The notes beneath the pieces are model-generated. The model saw nothing but the letters and a program-made list of their open reading frames with translations, made no database searches and was not told the origin of the DNA. Shown in pieces: positions 27,473 to 35,643 of a stretch of DNA of 64,000 nt. The position numbers were made by a program, and so were the translations under genes. Every line of letters begins with the position of its first letter. Position 1 is the first letter of the stretch. This DNA comes from Acidipropionibacterium virtanenii (GTDB lineage: Bacteria > Actinomycetota > Actinomycetes > Propionibacteriales > Propionibacteriaceae). The stretch is from NCBI RefSeq assembly GCF_003325455.1, contig NZ_CP025198.1, positions 744,001 to 808,000 of the forward strand. The letters are read 5' to 3'.

Positions 27473-28069
27473 GTGCGTGTTGTCGGCGTGCGGCGCTGGG
27501 TGGCTGTCGGGCTGGCTGTGGTGATGGCGGCCGGGGCGGCGGGGTGCGGTGGGGGTGACGCCGGGGCCGGGGCGTCGCCGGCGGGGTCAGGTTCTGGTGC
27601 GTCGACGGTGACGCCGAGTGGATCGCCAGGGACGCCGACTCCGACACCATCAGAGGATCCGCTGTTCACGGAGGCCAAGGCGGTGTACGCGAAGTACTTG
27701 GATCAAATCATTGAAATGAATAAGCAGGGTGGGGGGACCAAACTTCCCGCAGCCATGAAATCCATCGTGTCTGGTGAGTATGAGCAAGCTATGCTGAACC
27801 TCTACACTCATACGCGAAAACAAGGATATCATGCAACTCCAACATCATCCGGGCGAGTCACAACTATCACTCGGGTTGATCCGGGTGCGTCTCACGCTAT
27901 TTCAATCGATGCGTGTATGGACCTGACGTCGATGACATTTGTCGACACTAGCGGCAAGGTTGTTGACAAGGGGACGCTTCGCCGTGACAATTTTCAATTG
28001 GATCGGCGTAACGGGTCTCTTGTGATCAGCGAGGGCAACTCGAAGAAGGTGGCGACGTGCGACGCATGA
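27473..28069 (+). CDS. Putative lipoprotein
   Basis: 198 residues from the GTG at 27473, chosen because it gives a standard lipoprotein signal (VRVVGVRRW, then VAVGLAVVMAAGAAGC) and has AGGA just upstream. The Cys in AAGC would be lipidated. A Gly/Ser/Thr/Pro linker follows, then a domain of about 130 residues starting DPLFTEAKAVYAKYLDQI, with two Cys (ACMDL and the C-terminal TCDA) that may pair. The second half is AT-richer than anything nearby, hinting at recent acquisition. The following secreted-protein gene overlaps its stop, so they form an operon. Function unknown. Confidence 0.7.
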   Translation: MRVVGVRRWVAVGLAVVMAAGAAGCGGGDAGAGASPAGSGSGASTVTPSGSPGTPTPTPSEDPLFTEAKAVYAKYLDQIIEMNKQGGGTKLPAAMKSIVSGEYEQAMLNLYTHTRKQGYHATPTSSGRVTTITRVDPGASHAISIDACMDLTSMTFVDTSGKVVDKGTLRRDNFQLDRRNGSLVISEGNSKKVATCDA

Positions 28070-28887
28070 TTGCTGCCTTATTTTCAGCCCTGGCGATGCT
28101 GGTCGTAAGTGCGTCAGCAGCTTGGGCGGAGTCGTCCATTGATGCTGTGGCGGGCGGAGATGCGGTTTCGGTTACGGGGACCGAGTCTGGCTCTTCTGGT
28201 GGTGGTTCCTCGGGTTCAGGTGGGTCGGGGTCGTCGGGTTCTGGTCCTGCTCCGAGTGGCGGTGGTGGTGGCAGTTCCTCGAGCGGTGCTGGTGGTGGGT
28301 CGGGGTCCTCGGGTGGGGGTGGGGCTGCGGTGACCAATGGCAATGGTGGGCGGGAAGGCGTCCTGTACGAGCCGGACCCGGCAGCAGCGCCGGCGGCAGC
28401 GGCCTCGGGCCCGTCCGCGGCGCAGGTGAGGGCCTGGGCGATCTCGGCGGCGGCCTCGGTGAGGCTCCCGGCGCCGAGTGTCGGTATCGATCCCGACCCG
28501 TCGGTGAACCGGTGGCACATCGTGGCGGTGGGTCAGCCGTTGTGGCTCTATGACGGGTCGTCGGCCCGGGTGGCGTCGACCGCGTCGAATCAGGGGGTCA
28601 CGGTCTCGATCACGGCGGTGCGCACCGGTGTCAGTTTCGATATGGGGGAGGCGGTGGTCCGGTGCACGTCGATGACCCGGCGTCCGGTGTCGGCTGAGCC
28701 GCGGGCGGAGTCTCCTGACTGCGGGTACCGGTATCAGAAGCGCGGCGATCGCCAGGTGCGGGCCACGGCGTCGTGGACGGTGTCGTGGAGCGCGTTGGGA
28801 CAGTCGGGCACGATCCCGATGACCCGCACGGCGTCACGGACCCTCCCGGTGCGCGAACTCCTGTCGGTCAACGTCAGACCCTCCTGA
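28057..28887 (+). CDS. Secreted protein with Gly/Ser-rich low-complexity region
   Basis: 276 residues. The GTG at 28057 gives MRRMIAALFSALAMLVVSAS ending in AAWA, a good signal peptide with basic n-region; the ATG at 28066, overlapping the lipoprotein stop, would lose the two Arg. Residues of about 40-100 are almost only Gly and Ser with some Pro (a flexible linker). A folded C-terminal part of about 150 residues follows, with RWHIVAVGQPLWLYDG and two Cys (VVRCTS, PDCGYRY). No membrane anchor or sorting signal is evident. Probably acts outside the cell with the lipoprotein; function unknown. Confidence 0.7.
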   Translation: MRRMIAALFSALAMLVVSASAAWAESSIDAVAGGDAVSVTGTESGSSGGGSSGSGGSGSSGSGPAPSGGGGGSSSSGAGGGSGSSGGGGAAVTNGNGGREGVLYEPDPAAAPAAAASGPSAAQVRAWAISAAASVRLPAPSVGIDPDPSVNRWHIVAVGQPLWLYDGSSARVASTASNQGVTVSITAVRTGVSFDMGEAVVRCTSMTRRPVSAEPRAESPDCGYRYQKRGDRQVRATASWTVSWSALGQSGTIPMTRTASRTLPVRELLSVNVRPS

Positions 28888-28889
28888 CC

Positions 28890-28907
28890 TGAGACCGTCC
28901 AGTCTCA
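28890..28907. terminator. Weak hairpin between convergent genes
   Basis: TGAGAC, a 6-nt loop, GTCTCA, just after the secreted-protein stop and before the 3' end of the minus-strand NAD(P)-binding gene. Confidence 0.3.
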
Positions 28908-28987
28908 AGATTCCCGGAATGCGTGCCTGGCTTCGGCTCCAACAGGCGCGTCGCTGTACAGGGCCTTGGAACCTGTTCGCCAGCGCG

Positions 28988-29629
28988 TCATGTCGCGGCG
29001 CTCACGAGCTCCCGATCCCAGCCGTTGGTGGTGGCCGCTTCGAGCATGACCCAGGCGGCGTCCTCGTATGAGATGGACATTCCGGCGACGCGATTGATGC
29101 GCACGGTCGCTGCGACGTCGGGGCTGCGGTGACCGGCAGGGGTCATGCGCCCGGGGCCGAAGATAACGTAGTTGATGCCGGCCCCTCGGATGGCATCGAT
29201 ACAGGCCTGGTGGGCGAGGTAGGCCTGCTCGGCCCCCGGCCACGAGTCCAGGAGCCTCTTGTACGCGGGAGTGACTCCGTCCTCATCCATTGCGTTGGAG
29301 CCGCCGGCGGGCCAGACCAACTTCTGGACGCCGTTGCGCTTGACCGCTTCGGCCATGGCCAGCGCCATCCTCCGGTGAGCGCCATTCCCGGAGATCGCTA
29401 CGTCGACGTCCTGCATGGCGCGGTCGAGGGCGGCTGGATTGGTTGCATCGCCGATAGTGATCCTGGAGAGCCTGGCGATGGTGCCGGCGTCCAGGCGGGT
29501 GCGGAGCCTGCCACGGTCGCGCACCAGGACGGACACGGTGAGCTCGCGCTCGAGGGCCTCGTGAACCATGCTGGTGCCAAGCCCACCGACCCCGGCGATC
29601 AGGATGTGGTTGACGTTGGGTGCGGTCAT
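28988..29629 (-). CDS. NAD(P)-binding (NmrA/atypical SDR-like) protein
   Basis: 213 residues. Rossmann start HILIAGVGGLGTSMVHEAL with a glycine-rich loop, then VSVLVRDRGRL and ITIGDATNPAALDRAM, where the conserved Asp-Ala-Thr contacts the nucleotide, then AISGNGAH and INYVIFGPGRMTP. This layout is that of NAD(P)H-binding atypical short-chain dehydrogenases used as redox sensors or oxidoreductases. No catalytic Tyr-x-x-x-Lys pair is obvious. The Shine-Dalgarno sequence GAGAGGAA precedes the ATG. Substrate cannot be inferred. Confidence 0.8.
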   Translation of the reverse strand: MTAPNVNHILIAGVGGLGTSMVHEALERELTVSVLVRDRGRLRTRLDAGTIARLSRITIGDATNPAALDRAMQDVDVAISGNGAHRRMALAMAEAVKRNGVQKLVWPAGGSNAMDEDGVTPAYKRLLDSWPGAEQAYLAHQACIDAIRGAGINYVIFGPGRMTPAGHRSPDVAATVRINRVAGMSISYEDAAWVMLEAATTNGWDRELVSAAT

Positions 29630-29970
29630 TCTGCAGTTCCTCTCCGGCCTGTGGGGTCAGCTCCTCACGCGCCTGTGGCCTTGAGCGACGGGTGGTCAAG
29701 TCTAGTCGCCGGGGCAGGTCCCCCTCCATCCTCATGCTGCGGGATTTCACGTGGGCCCCAAAAGATGACGTCACCTCGGAGAATTGGCGCCGACGTCCAT
29801 ATTCGGCGCCAACGTCGCCAACCGGGAAGTCAATTCACATAAATCCGACACAACCCCCACCACCGATACGCATCAACTCGACACTACGTCACACGCCGGA
29901 AGCACACGCCGGGCGGACCTGTCAAGGTCCTGTTCTAAGAATCAATGGCATCGATTCTTAGGAAGAGACT
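29630..29970 (+). other. Intergenic region with two palindromes, upstream of the DUF222/HNH gene
   Basis: 341 nt between divergent genes. It holds TTGGCGCC-N13-GGCGCCAA (29785-29813) and a 27-bp palindrome at 29935-29961 with 9-bp outer arms CTAAGAATC and GATTCTTAG and only one mismatched pair plus the centre base inside. The second ends where the Shine-Dalgarno sequence of the HNH gene (GGAAGAG) begins, so it could be an operator or a structure masking ribosome access. Confidence 0.55.
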
Positions 29971-31527
29971 ATGGATTCTTTCACCTTCGTCGAATACAGT
30001 GTCTACATGAGTGGGAAACGCAACGTGTGGCAGACCGTGAAGGTCATCGAGGAGGCTCTGGATCTCCTCGACCGCAGCTGCGCCGCCACTATGAACCCCG
30101 CCCAGACTCTGGCCGCGATGAGGGCCATGCGCCGCCTGGCCGATCGGATGTGTGCCGAGGCTGCCGTGTGGACGGACCGGGCCGCCAAGACCTGCGCGGC
30201 CGAGAAGGCGGCCGGCACCCCGCTGTCGGACTATCTGGCGGTCACCGAGGGCCGCAGCTCCTCGGAGGCCAACGGGCTGGTGCATCAGGCGGGCCGGATC
30301 ACCGCCGACCCCCGGGTGCGTGACGCCGCCCTGGCCGGGACCGTCTCACCGAACAAGGCCGCCGCGGCCGGGGCCGTGCTGCGCGACCTTCCGCGCCACG
30401 ACATGAGTGAGGCGCAACGACGAGCCGCCGCCGAGAGGCTGATCGATCAGGCCGCCGGTGGGGCCACCACCGGCCAGATCGCCCGCTCCGCCGATCGAGT
30501 GCTGGAGCAGGTGGCCCCCGACCTGGCCCCCACCCCCGACGGGCGAGCCGCCGAGGCCGAACGGCGCCGCCGCCGGGCCGTCCGCGAGCGCGAACTGACC
30601 TTCGTCGAGGACGGTCGGGGCTCGGTCCGCTTCTGGGGACGACTGCCGCAGATGGAGGGCGACCTGCTGCGCACAGTCGTCGGGGCCTGCGTGGAACGGG
30701 GGCGCGGTGACGAACGCCGCGAACTCGAGACCCTCAAGGCGCAGAGGGCCACGGGGGAGTTGAGTGCCGGCCAGTACTTCGCGGCGCGGACCGTCCTGGG
30801 GGAGCGGGAGTCCCGCACCACCGCCCAACGGCAGGCCGACGCGATCACTGACATGGTCACCGCCCTCCAGAGCGCCGGACAGGTCCCGGTCGCCGGCGGT
30901 GAGGCGCCGCGGGTCGTGGTCACCCTCGACTACACGAGGCTCCTGCAGCTCGCTGTGGAGGCGGCGGCCACCGGCCTCCGCCCCGACGGCACCATGTTGG
31001 ATGAGGTGTCGGTCGCCCGGTTGCGGACCGCGGTGACCGGCACCACCGAGACCGGCGCCGATGTTGCGGCCTCCCAGGTGCGTCTGGCCTGCTGCGACGC
31101 CGGGATCCTGCCGACCGTTCTCGGCCAGGCCTCCGAGATCCTGGATGTGGGACGGGAGCACCGGCTGGTGACGCCCCAGATCCGCAAGGCCCTGACCCTG
31201 CGGGACTCCGGGTGCGTCTTCCCGGGCTGCACCGTTCCCGCACCGGCCTGTCAGGCCCACCACGTCATCCCCTGGTGGGCCGGCGGACCCACCTCCCTGA
31301 ATAACCTCGTCCTGATCTGCAGGCATCACCACGGGGTCATCGAACCCCACCGATTCGCTCCCGCCGCCGACCAATGGCGCATCACCTTCGACCCCGACAC
31401 CGGCCGGCCCCAGGTCCACCCGCCCCGACGCCTCCGCCACGACCTCCCACCCGGCCCGGATGCCGGGGAGGACTCCGCCCACCAGCCCGAAACTGAAACC
31501 GGGGCCCAGGGCACGCTCATCGCCTGA
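29971..31527 (+). CDS. DUF222 / HNH endonuclease-domain protein (13E12-type)
   Basis: 518 residues. A long helical DUF222 region (about residues 30-350) precedes a C-terminal HNH nuclease domain: SGCVFPGCTVPAPACQAHH (zinc-type Cys and first His), VIPWWAGGPTSLNNLVLICR and HHHGVIEPHRF. Such genes occur in many copies in actinobacteria and were first listed as the 13E12 repeat family of mycobacteria; they are thought to be mobile or homing-like, though no mechanism is established. ATG 29971 has GGAAGAG before it; ATG 30007 is an alternative. The preceding palindrome may regulate it. Confidence 0.9.
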   Translation: MDSFTFVEYSVYMSGKRNVWQTVKVIEEALDLLDRSCAATMNPAQTLAAMRAMRRLADRMCAEAAVWTDRAAKTCAAEKAAGTPLSDYLAVTEGRSSSEANGLVHQAGRITADPRVRDAALAGTVSPNKAAAAGAVLRDLPRHDMSEAQRRAAAERLIDQAAGGATTGQIARSADRVLEQVAPDLAPTPDGRAAEAERRRRRAVRERELTFVEDGRGSVRFWGRLPQMEGDLLRTVVGACVERGRGDERRELETLKAQRATGELSAGQYFAARTVLGERESRTTAQRQADAITDMVTALQSAGQVPVAGGEAPRVVVTLDYTRLLQLAVEAAATGLRPDGTMLDEVSVARLRTAVTGTTETGADVAASQVRLACCDAGILPTVLGQASEILDVGREHRLVTPQIRKALTLRDSGCVFPGCTVPAPACQAHHVIPWWAGGPTSLNNLVLICRHHHGVIEPHRFAPAADQWRITFDPDTGRPQVHPPRRLRHDLPPGPDAGEDSAHQPETETGAQGTLIA

Positions 31528-31579
31528 CACCCGAACGCGGGGTCGGCCGCCGGTCGCGGGGCATAGGCTTGCCCGCGCC

Positions 31580-33157
31580 ATGCCAGACACACCCAGCGCG
31601 TCCCCCACGCCGAGCAACCAGCAGCGAGACGAACAGAACTCCCAGCCGAGCGACCGGCCCGAGACGTCGTCGATGAACCAGCAGGCCTCCAACCAGCCGG
31701 CGTCCGACCTTGCCCGCGACCGATTCGGCCACGAGGTCACCGTCAAGCGCGCATGGTCGGCCCTGTGGGCCGTGATCATCGGATTCTTCATGCTGATGGT
31801 CGATCAGACGATCGTCACCACCGCCCTGCCCGCCACCATCCGGGCCCTCGGCACGGATCTGACCGGCGGCGTCTGGGTCACCAGCTCCTACCTGCTCACC
31901 TACGCCGTCCCCCTGCTCATCAGCGGACGCCTCGGCGACCGCTTCGGCCCGCGCAACGTCTACCTCGCCGGAATGGCGATCTTCACGGTCGCCTCGCTGG
32001 CCTGCGGGCTGTCGGTCAACATCGAGATGCTCATCGCCTCCCGCGCCCTCCAGGGCATCGGTGCCGCACTCATGAGCCCCCAGTCGATGACCGTCATCAC
32101 CCGGCTCTTCCCGGCCCGCAGCCGCGGCGCCGCGATGGGCATCTGGGGAGCCACAGCCGGGGTCGCCGGCTTCGTCGGCCCCATTCTCGGCGGCCTGCTC
32201 GTCGACGCCATCGGCTGGGAATGGGTGTTCTTCGTCAACGTCCCGGTCGGCATCTTCGGCATGTGGCGCGCATGGGTGGCCGTTCCCGAGCTGGAGCGCC
32301 GCTCCCGCAGCCTCGACTGGGTGGGCGTTGCGCTCTCGGGCATCGCCATGGCGCTGCTGGTCTTCGGTATCCAGGAGGGCGAGCGGTTCGACTGGGGCAC
32401 GATCTCCGGCATCCTCTCGGTGCCCCTGCTCATCGGGCTCGGCGTCCTGATCATGGGCGCCTTCGTGATCTCCCAGACCCGATGGTCCAGAACCCGGGGC
32501 GGCCGTACCAAGGGGGCCGAGACCTCCGACCCGCTCCTTCCACTCGGCCTGTTCCGCAATTGGAACTTCACCCTGGCGAACCTCGCGATCTTCTTCGTCG
32601 GCATGACGGTCACCGCGATGAGCCTGCCCACCGCCGTCTACCTCCAGCAGGCCCGCGGCCTCTCGCCGACGATGGCGGCCCTGGTCCTGGTGCCCACCGC
32701 CCTGTTCTCCGGGGTGCTCTCGCCGCTGGTCGGAAAACATCTCAACCGGTTCCGCTCCGGACGGATCGCCATGGTCGGCACCGGACTCACGGCGCTGGCC
32801 AACCTCGGCTGGGCCCTCACCATGAACAGCACCACCGCCTTCTGGGTGTTCTGCATCCTGGCGGGAGTGATGGGCATCGGGGCCGCCCACATGTGGTCGC
32901 CCATCTCCCTGACCTGCACCCACGACCTGCGTCCCGACGACGCCGGGGCCGGGTCCGGGGTGTACAACGCCGTCCGTCAGGTCGGTTCGGTACTCGGCTC
33001 CGCGCTCATCGCGATGATGATGGACGCCCGCGTCGCCGCCCGCCACGACCTGGCCCGCGGCCTGGGGGACTCGCTGCTGCTGCCCGCCGCATGCGCGGCC
33101 TGCGCCACCGTCTGCGCCCTTCTGTTCCGCGCATACTCCCGAGGATCCCGCGTCTGA
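31580..33157 (+). CDS. MFS drug-efflux transporter, DHA2 (EmrB/QacA) type
   Basis: 525 residues, fourteen predicted membrane segments, as in the DHA2 proton-coupled drug exporters. A 60-residue polar Gln/Ser/Pro-rich N-terminus precedes FFMLMVDQTIVTTALPATI (motif D1 with the membrane-embedded Asp), then the A-motif SGRLGDRFGPRNVYL and motif C in GVAGFVGPILGGLLVD. ATG 31580 is chosen because TAGGCT lies 10 nt upstream and earlier in-frame sequence overlaps the HNH gene. A second, broken DHA2-type transporter lies at 12396. Substrate unknown. Confidence 0.9.
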   Translation: MPDTPSASPTPSNQQRDEQNSQPSDRPETSSMNQQASNQPASDLARDRFGHEVTVKRAWSALWAVIIGFFMLMVDQTIVTTALPATIRALGTDLTGGVWVTSSYLLTYAVPLLISGRLGDRFGPRNVYLAGMAIFTVASLACGLSVNIEMLIASRALQGIGAALMSPQSMTVITRLFPARSRGAAMGIWGATAGVAGFVGPILGGLLVDAIGWEWVFFVNVPVGIFGMWRAWVAVPELERRSRSLDWVGVALSGIAMALLVFGIQEGERFDWGTISGILSVPLLIGLGVLIMGAFVISQTRWSRTRGGRTKGAETSDPLLPLGLFRNWNFTLANLAIFFVGMTVTAMSLPTAVYLQQARGLSPTMAALVLVPTALFSGVLSPLVGKHLNRFRSGRIAMVGTGLTALANLGWALTMNSTTAFWVFCILAGVMGIGAAHMWSPISLTCTHDLRPDDAGAGSGVYNAVRQVGSVLGSALIAMMMDARVAARHDLARGLGDSLLLPAACAACATVCALLFRAYSRGSRV

Positions 33158-33191
33158 GGCCGGGGCTCGGCGCGGCCCATGGACGCCTCCA

Positions 33192-33197
33192 TAGACT
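33192..33197 (+). promoter_or_regulatory. Leaderless -10 hexamer for the epimerase gene
   Basis: TAGACT exactly 6 nt before the ATG. Confidence 0.55.
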
Positions 33198-33203
33198 GAC
33201 CCC

Positions 33204-34103
33204 ATGCGCATCGCCATCGGAGGTTTCGCCGGACTGCTCGGGACCGCTCTTGTCCAGGAGCTGCGCAGGCAGGGCCACGACGTCGTCACCCTCACCCGCC
33301 ACGAGCCCATCCAGCCCTCCGACCGCCGCTGGGATCTCGACACTCTCTCCATCGCCCCGCCCTTCCTCGACGACGTCGACGCCGTGATCAACCTCGCCGG
33401 CGAACCCATCGCCGGGGGCCGGTGGACCGAGGAGCGCAAGTACCGCATCGTCACCTCCCGGGTCGACACGACACGGATCGTCACCCGCGCCCTGGAGAGC
33501 TCCGAGCGCTGCAAGGTCTTCCTCAACGGCTCCGCGGTCGGCTACTACGGCCCCCGCGGCGACGAGTGGGTGAGCGAGGACGACGACGCCGGGGAGGGAT
33601 TCCTCGCCGAGGTCTGCCTGCGCTGGGAGACGGTCGCCCATGAGGCGCCCGAGGACGTGCGCACCGTGACCCTGCGCACCGGCCAGGTGATCGCCCCCAT
33701 GGGAGGGTTCCTGGCCAAGCAGCGGCCCCTGGTGAGGCTCGGACTCGGCGGGCGGATGGGATCGGGCCGGCAGTACCTGTCCTGGATCAGCCTGCGCGAC
33801 CACGTGTCCGCGATGATCGCCGCCCTCACCGACGACCGGGTCCAGGGCCCGATCAACCTCGTCGCCCCCGAACCGGTGCCCAATTCGGACTTCATCGACG
33901 CCTACGCCAGCGCCCTGCGGCGGCCGCACTTCATGCCGCTGCCGACGCCGGCGGCCAAACTCGTCTTCGGGACCCAGCTGGTGGAGGAGGCCCTGCTCAC
34001 CGGCCAGCGGGTGCGCGGCGACCTGCTGGCGAAGATCGGCTTCGAGTTCGCCGACCCCACCATTGACGCCGCCATCGCCACCGCCCTGAAGGGCAGGCGC
34101 TGA
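33204..34103 (+). CDS. TIGR01777-type NAD-dependent epimerase (SDR39U1 family)
   Basis: 299 residues. N-terminal Rossmann loop IAIGGFAGLLGTALVQEL, then DAVINLAGEPIAGGRWTEER (family hallmark), VFLNGSAVGYYGPRGDEW (catalytic Ser and Tyr region) and, at the C-terminus, the DUF1731 helix pair with RPHFMPLPTPAAKLVFG. Members are extended SDR proteins near lipoyl or cell-division genes in many bacteria, but their substrate is not established. The start has a leaderless promoter. The rhomboid gene begins at the base after its stop codon, so both are probably transcribed together. Confidence 0.9.
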   Translation: MRIAIGGFAGLLGTALVQELRRQGHDVVTLTRHEPIQPSDRRWDLDTLSIAPPFLDDVDAVINLAGEPIAGGRWTEERKYRIVTSRVDTTRIVTRALESSERCKVFLNGSAVGYYGPRGDEWVSEDDDAGEGFLAEVCLRWETVAHEAPEDVRTVTLRTGQVIAPMGGFLAKQRPLVRLGLGGRMGSGRQYLSWISLRDHVSAMIAALTDDRVQGPINLVAPEPVPNSDFIDAYASALRRPHFMPLPTPAAKLVFGTQLVEEALLTGQRVRGDLLAKIGFEFADPTIDAAIATALKGRR

Positions 34104-34790
34104 ATGGCCAGGCGGGACGGATACATCCCGGTCGTCACCTGGACCCTCATCGGCATCTGCGTGGTGGTCTGGCTCGGTGAGCTGGCCATCCCGGACTTCG
34201 TCAACGACATCGCACTGAGCGCCGCCGCCGGGAAGGCCGAGCCGTGGCGGTTCCTCACCTCCGCATTCGCCCATTCGACGAACATCACCCACATCGGGTT
34301 CAACATGTTCGCGCTGTGGTCACTCGGCCGGGCTCTGGAGCGGTTCCTCGGACGAGGACGGTACCTCGCCAGCTACCTGCTCTCGGCGCTGGCCGGGGGA
34401 GCCCTGTTCGTGGTCATGGCGACCGGGTCGCAGACCGGCGGCGCACTGGTCCCCGGCTGGTACGACGGGGTGGTCGGGGCATCGGGGGCCATCTTCGGCC
34501 TGTTCGGCACCCTGCTGGTGGTGCAGCGGCGTCTCGGCGGATCGACCAGATCGCTGTGGATGGTGCTGGCGCTCAACGTGGCGCTGGTCTTCTTCATCCC
34601 CGACATCGCCTGGCAGGCCCACGTCGGAGGGTTCGCGATCGGTGCGGTCTGCGGGGTCGTCTTCTTCGAGGACGCCAAGCGGGTGCAGCGGGGGAAGCGG
34701 TCCCTCACCTGGTGGGCGCTCGGGACCCTGGCCGTGGTCATGGTCCTGGCGATCGTGCTGAAGTACGCGTTCACGACAGTCGCGGGCTGA
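34104..34790 (+). CDS. Rhomboid family intramembrane serine protease
   Basis: 228 residues with about six membrane segments. The catalytic dyad is visible: Ser in VGASGAIFGLFG and His in AWQAHVGGFAIGAV; the accompanying HIGFNMFALWSLG matches the HxxxN oxyanion-side motif. It cleaves membrane proteins within or near a transmembrane helix; substrates unknown. The C-terminal end is a final hydrophobic helix, LGTLAVVMVLAIVLKYAF. Directly abuts the epimerase gene. A 24-bp hairpin follows. Confidence 0.92.
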   Translation: MARRDGYIPVVTWTLIGICVVVWLGELAIPDFVNDIALSAAAGKAEPWRFLTSAFAHSTNITHIGFNMFALWSLGRALERFLGRGRYLASYLLSALAGGALFVVMATGSQTGGALVPGWYDGVVGASGAIFGLFGTLLVVQRRLGGSTRSLWMVLALNVALVFFIPDIAWQAHVGGFAIGAVCGVVFFEDAKRVQRGKRSLTWWALGTLAVVMVLAIVLKYAFTTVAG

Positions 34791-34826
34791 GAATCTGGTC
34801 TGCTCAAGCCCGTTCCCGGCTCAGGG

Positions 34827-34886
34827 CTGCGAGGAACTGTCGAGTTGATGTCCGTCATTCAGCATCAACTCGACAGTTCCTCGCAG
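34827..34886. terminator. Very long hairpin between convergent genes
   Basis: A perfect 24-bp inverted repeat (left arm 34827-34850, right arm 34863-34886, 12-nt loop). The right arm includes the last six codons and stop of the minus-strand kinase gene, so the left arm is an inverted copy of that gene's 3' end. Presumed bidirectional terminator. Confidence 0.7.
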
Positions 34887-35446
34887 ACGATCCGCACGTC
34901 GGCGAGGTGCCCGGGCCGGTGACGGAGCCGGTGCAGCTCCTCCTGCACCGCCCACAGCGCCCACCACGGCTCGAACATGTCCCCGTCACGGGCCAGGGCC
35001 CGCTGTTTCCGGACGGCCGCGTCGGCCTGAATCCAGATCGTGGTGGTGGCCAGTGCTGCTGACGCCGGGGTCAGCGCGCCGCAGGCCTCCACCAGGATCG
35101 GCCGGTGCGGGTCGAGGGAACGCCGCTCGCCGGGAGCGCCGGCCTTCCAGTCCCACATTCGGTATCCGGGATCGTGTGCCGCGAGGATCTCGCCCGGAAT
35201 CACCGTCCAGGCTGCCGACAACCCTGCCCAGCCGGGGTAGAAGTCGTCGTGGACCAGCTGCCAGGCGCTCCCGGATGCCGCCTCCAGCGCTGCGACCAGC
35301 CGGTTCGCCAGGGTCGTCTTGCCCGATCCGGAGCCGCCGTCGAGGATCACCACCGGCCGCGAGCCGTGCGCATCGGCGAGGATGCGGGCGGTCAGGGCGT
35401 CGAGGAGGTCCGGGCTGCCGGCCGCGAGCGTGAGGGGCACGGCCAT
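34865..35446 (-). CDS. P-loop kinase, uridine kinase-like
   Basis: 193 residues. Walker A DGGSGSGKTTLANRL near residue 36-50, then VHDDFYPGW with the Asp-Asp-x-Tyr feature of uridine/cytidine and related small-molecule kinases, and ILVEACGALTP as a Walker B-like strand. A later basic helix, AAVRKQRALARDG, fits the lid. This looks like a nucleoside or vitamin kinase of the P-loop NTP transferase class; the substrate is unclear. ATG 35446 is divergent from the thiamine-transport operon, and the two start about 50 nt apart from the riboswitch region. Confidence 0.75.
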   Translation of the reverse strand: MAVPLTLAAGSPDLLDALTARILADAHGSRPVVILDGGSGSGKTTLANRLVAALEAASGSAWQLVHDDFYPGWAGLSAAWTVIPGEILAAHDPGYRMWDWKAGAPGERRSLDPHRPILVEACGALTPASAALATTTIWIQADAAVRKQRALARDGDMFEPWWALWAVQEELHRLRHRPGHLADVRIVCEELSS

Positions 35447-35476
35447 TCACTGTACGAGATCCTCGACAGGATCACT

Positions 35477-35485
35477 GGTATGGTC
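35477..35485 (+). promoter_or_regulatory. Extended -10 promoter of the thiamine transport operon
   Basis: TGGTATGGT, an extended -10 (TGN plus TATGGT), ending about 8 nt before the TPP riboswitch aptamer begins. Confidence 0.45.
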
Positions 35486-35492
35486 GGGCGGG

Positions 35493-35594
35493 TCGACAGG
35501 GGAGCGAGAAATCGCTGAGAGTGCCCAACGGGCAGACCCTCGAACCTGATCCGGGCCTCGGAATGCGAGGACAGAACCGGCGTAGGGAGTCGAG
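35493..35594 (+). promoter_or_regulatory. TPP riboswitch (THI-box) aptamer
   Basis: The conserved THI-box strings are all present in order: ACAGGGGAGC, GCTGAGAGTGC, CAGACCC, GAACCTGATCCGG and CCGGCGTAGGGA, closed by a P1 stem of TCGAC with GTCGA. Thiamine pyrophosphate binding turns off expression of the downstream uptake genes. Confidence 0.95.
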
Positions 35595-35622
35595 CACCTC
35601 TCCGGGCCGCCGAGCCCAGCCC

Positions 35623-35640
35623 CTCCTTGAAACAGGAGGA
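35623..35640 (+). promoter_or_regulatory. Shine-Dalgarno-sequestering hairpin of the TPP riboswitch
   Basis: CCTCCT, a 6-nt loop, AGGAGG: the right arm is the ribosome-binding site of the binding-protein gene, 3 nt before its ATG. This is a simple translational expression platform; when the aptamer is bound, the hairpin would hide the site. Confidence 0.7.
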
Positions 35641-35643
35641 TCC

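Noticed and set aside
28200-28330. Possible tandem DNA repeat in the Gly/Ser-rich segment
   Set aside because: It is low-complexity coding for Gly and Ser without a regular unit, so it was not called a repeat array.
31517-33526. 669-codon minus-strand open frame
   Set aside because: Shadow of the MFS transporter; no homology features.
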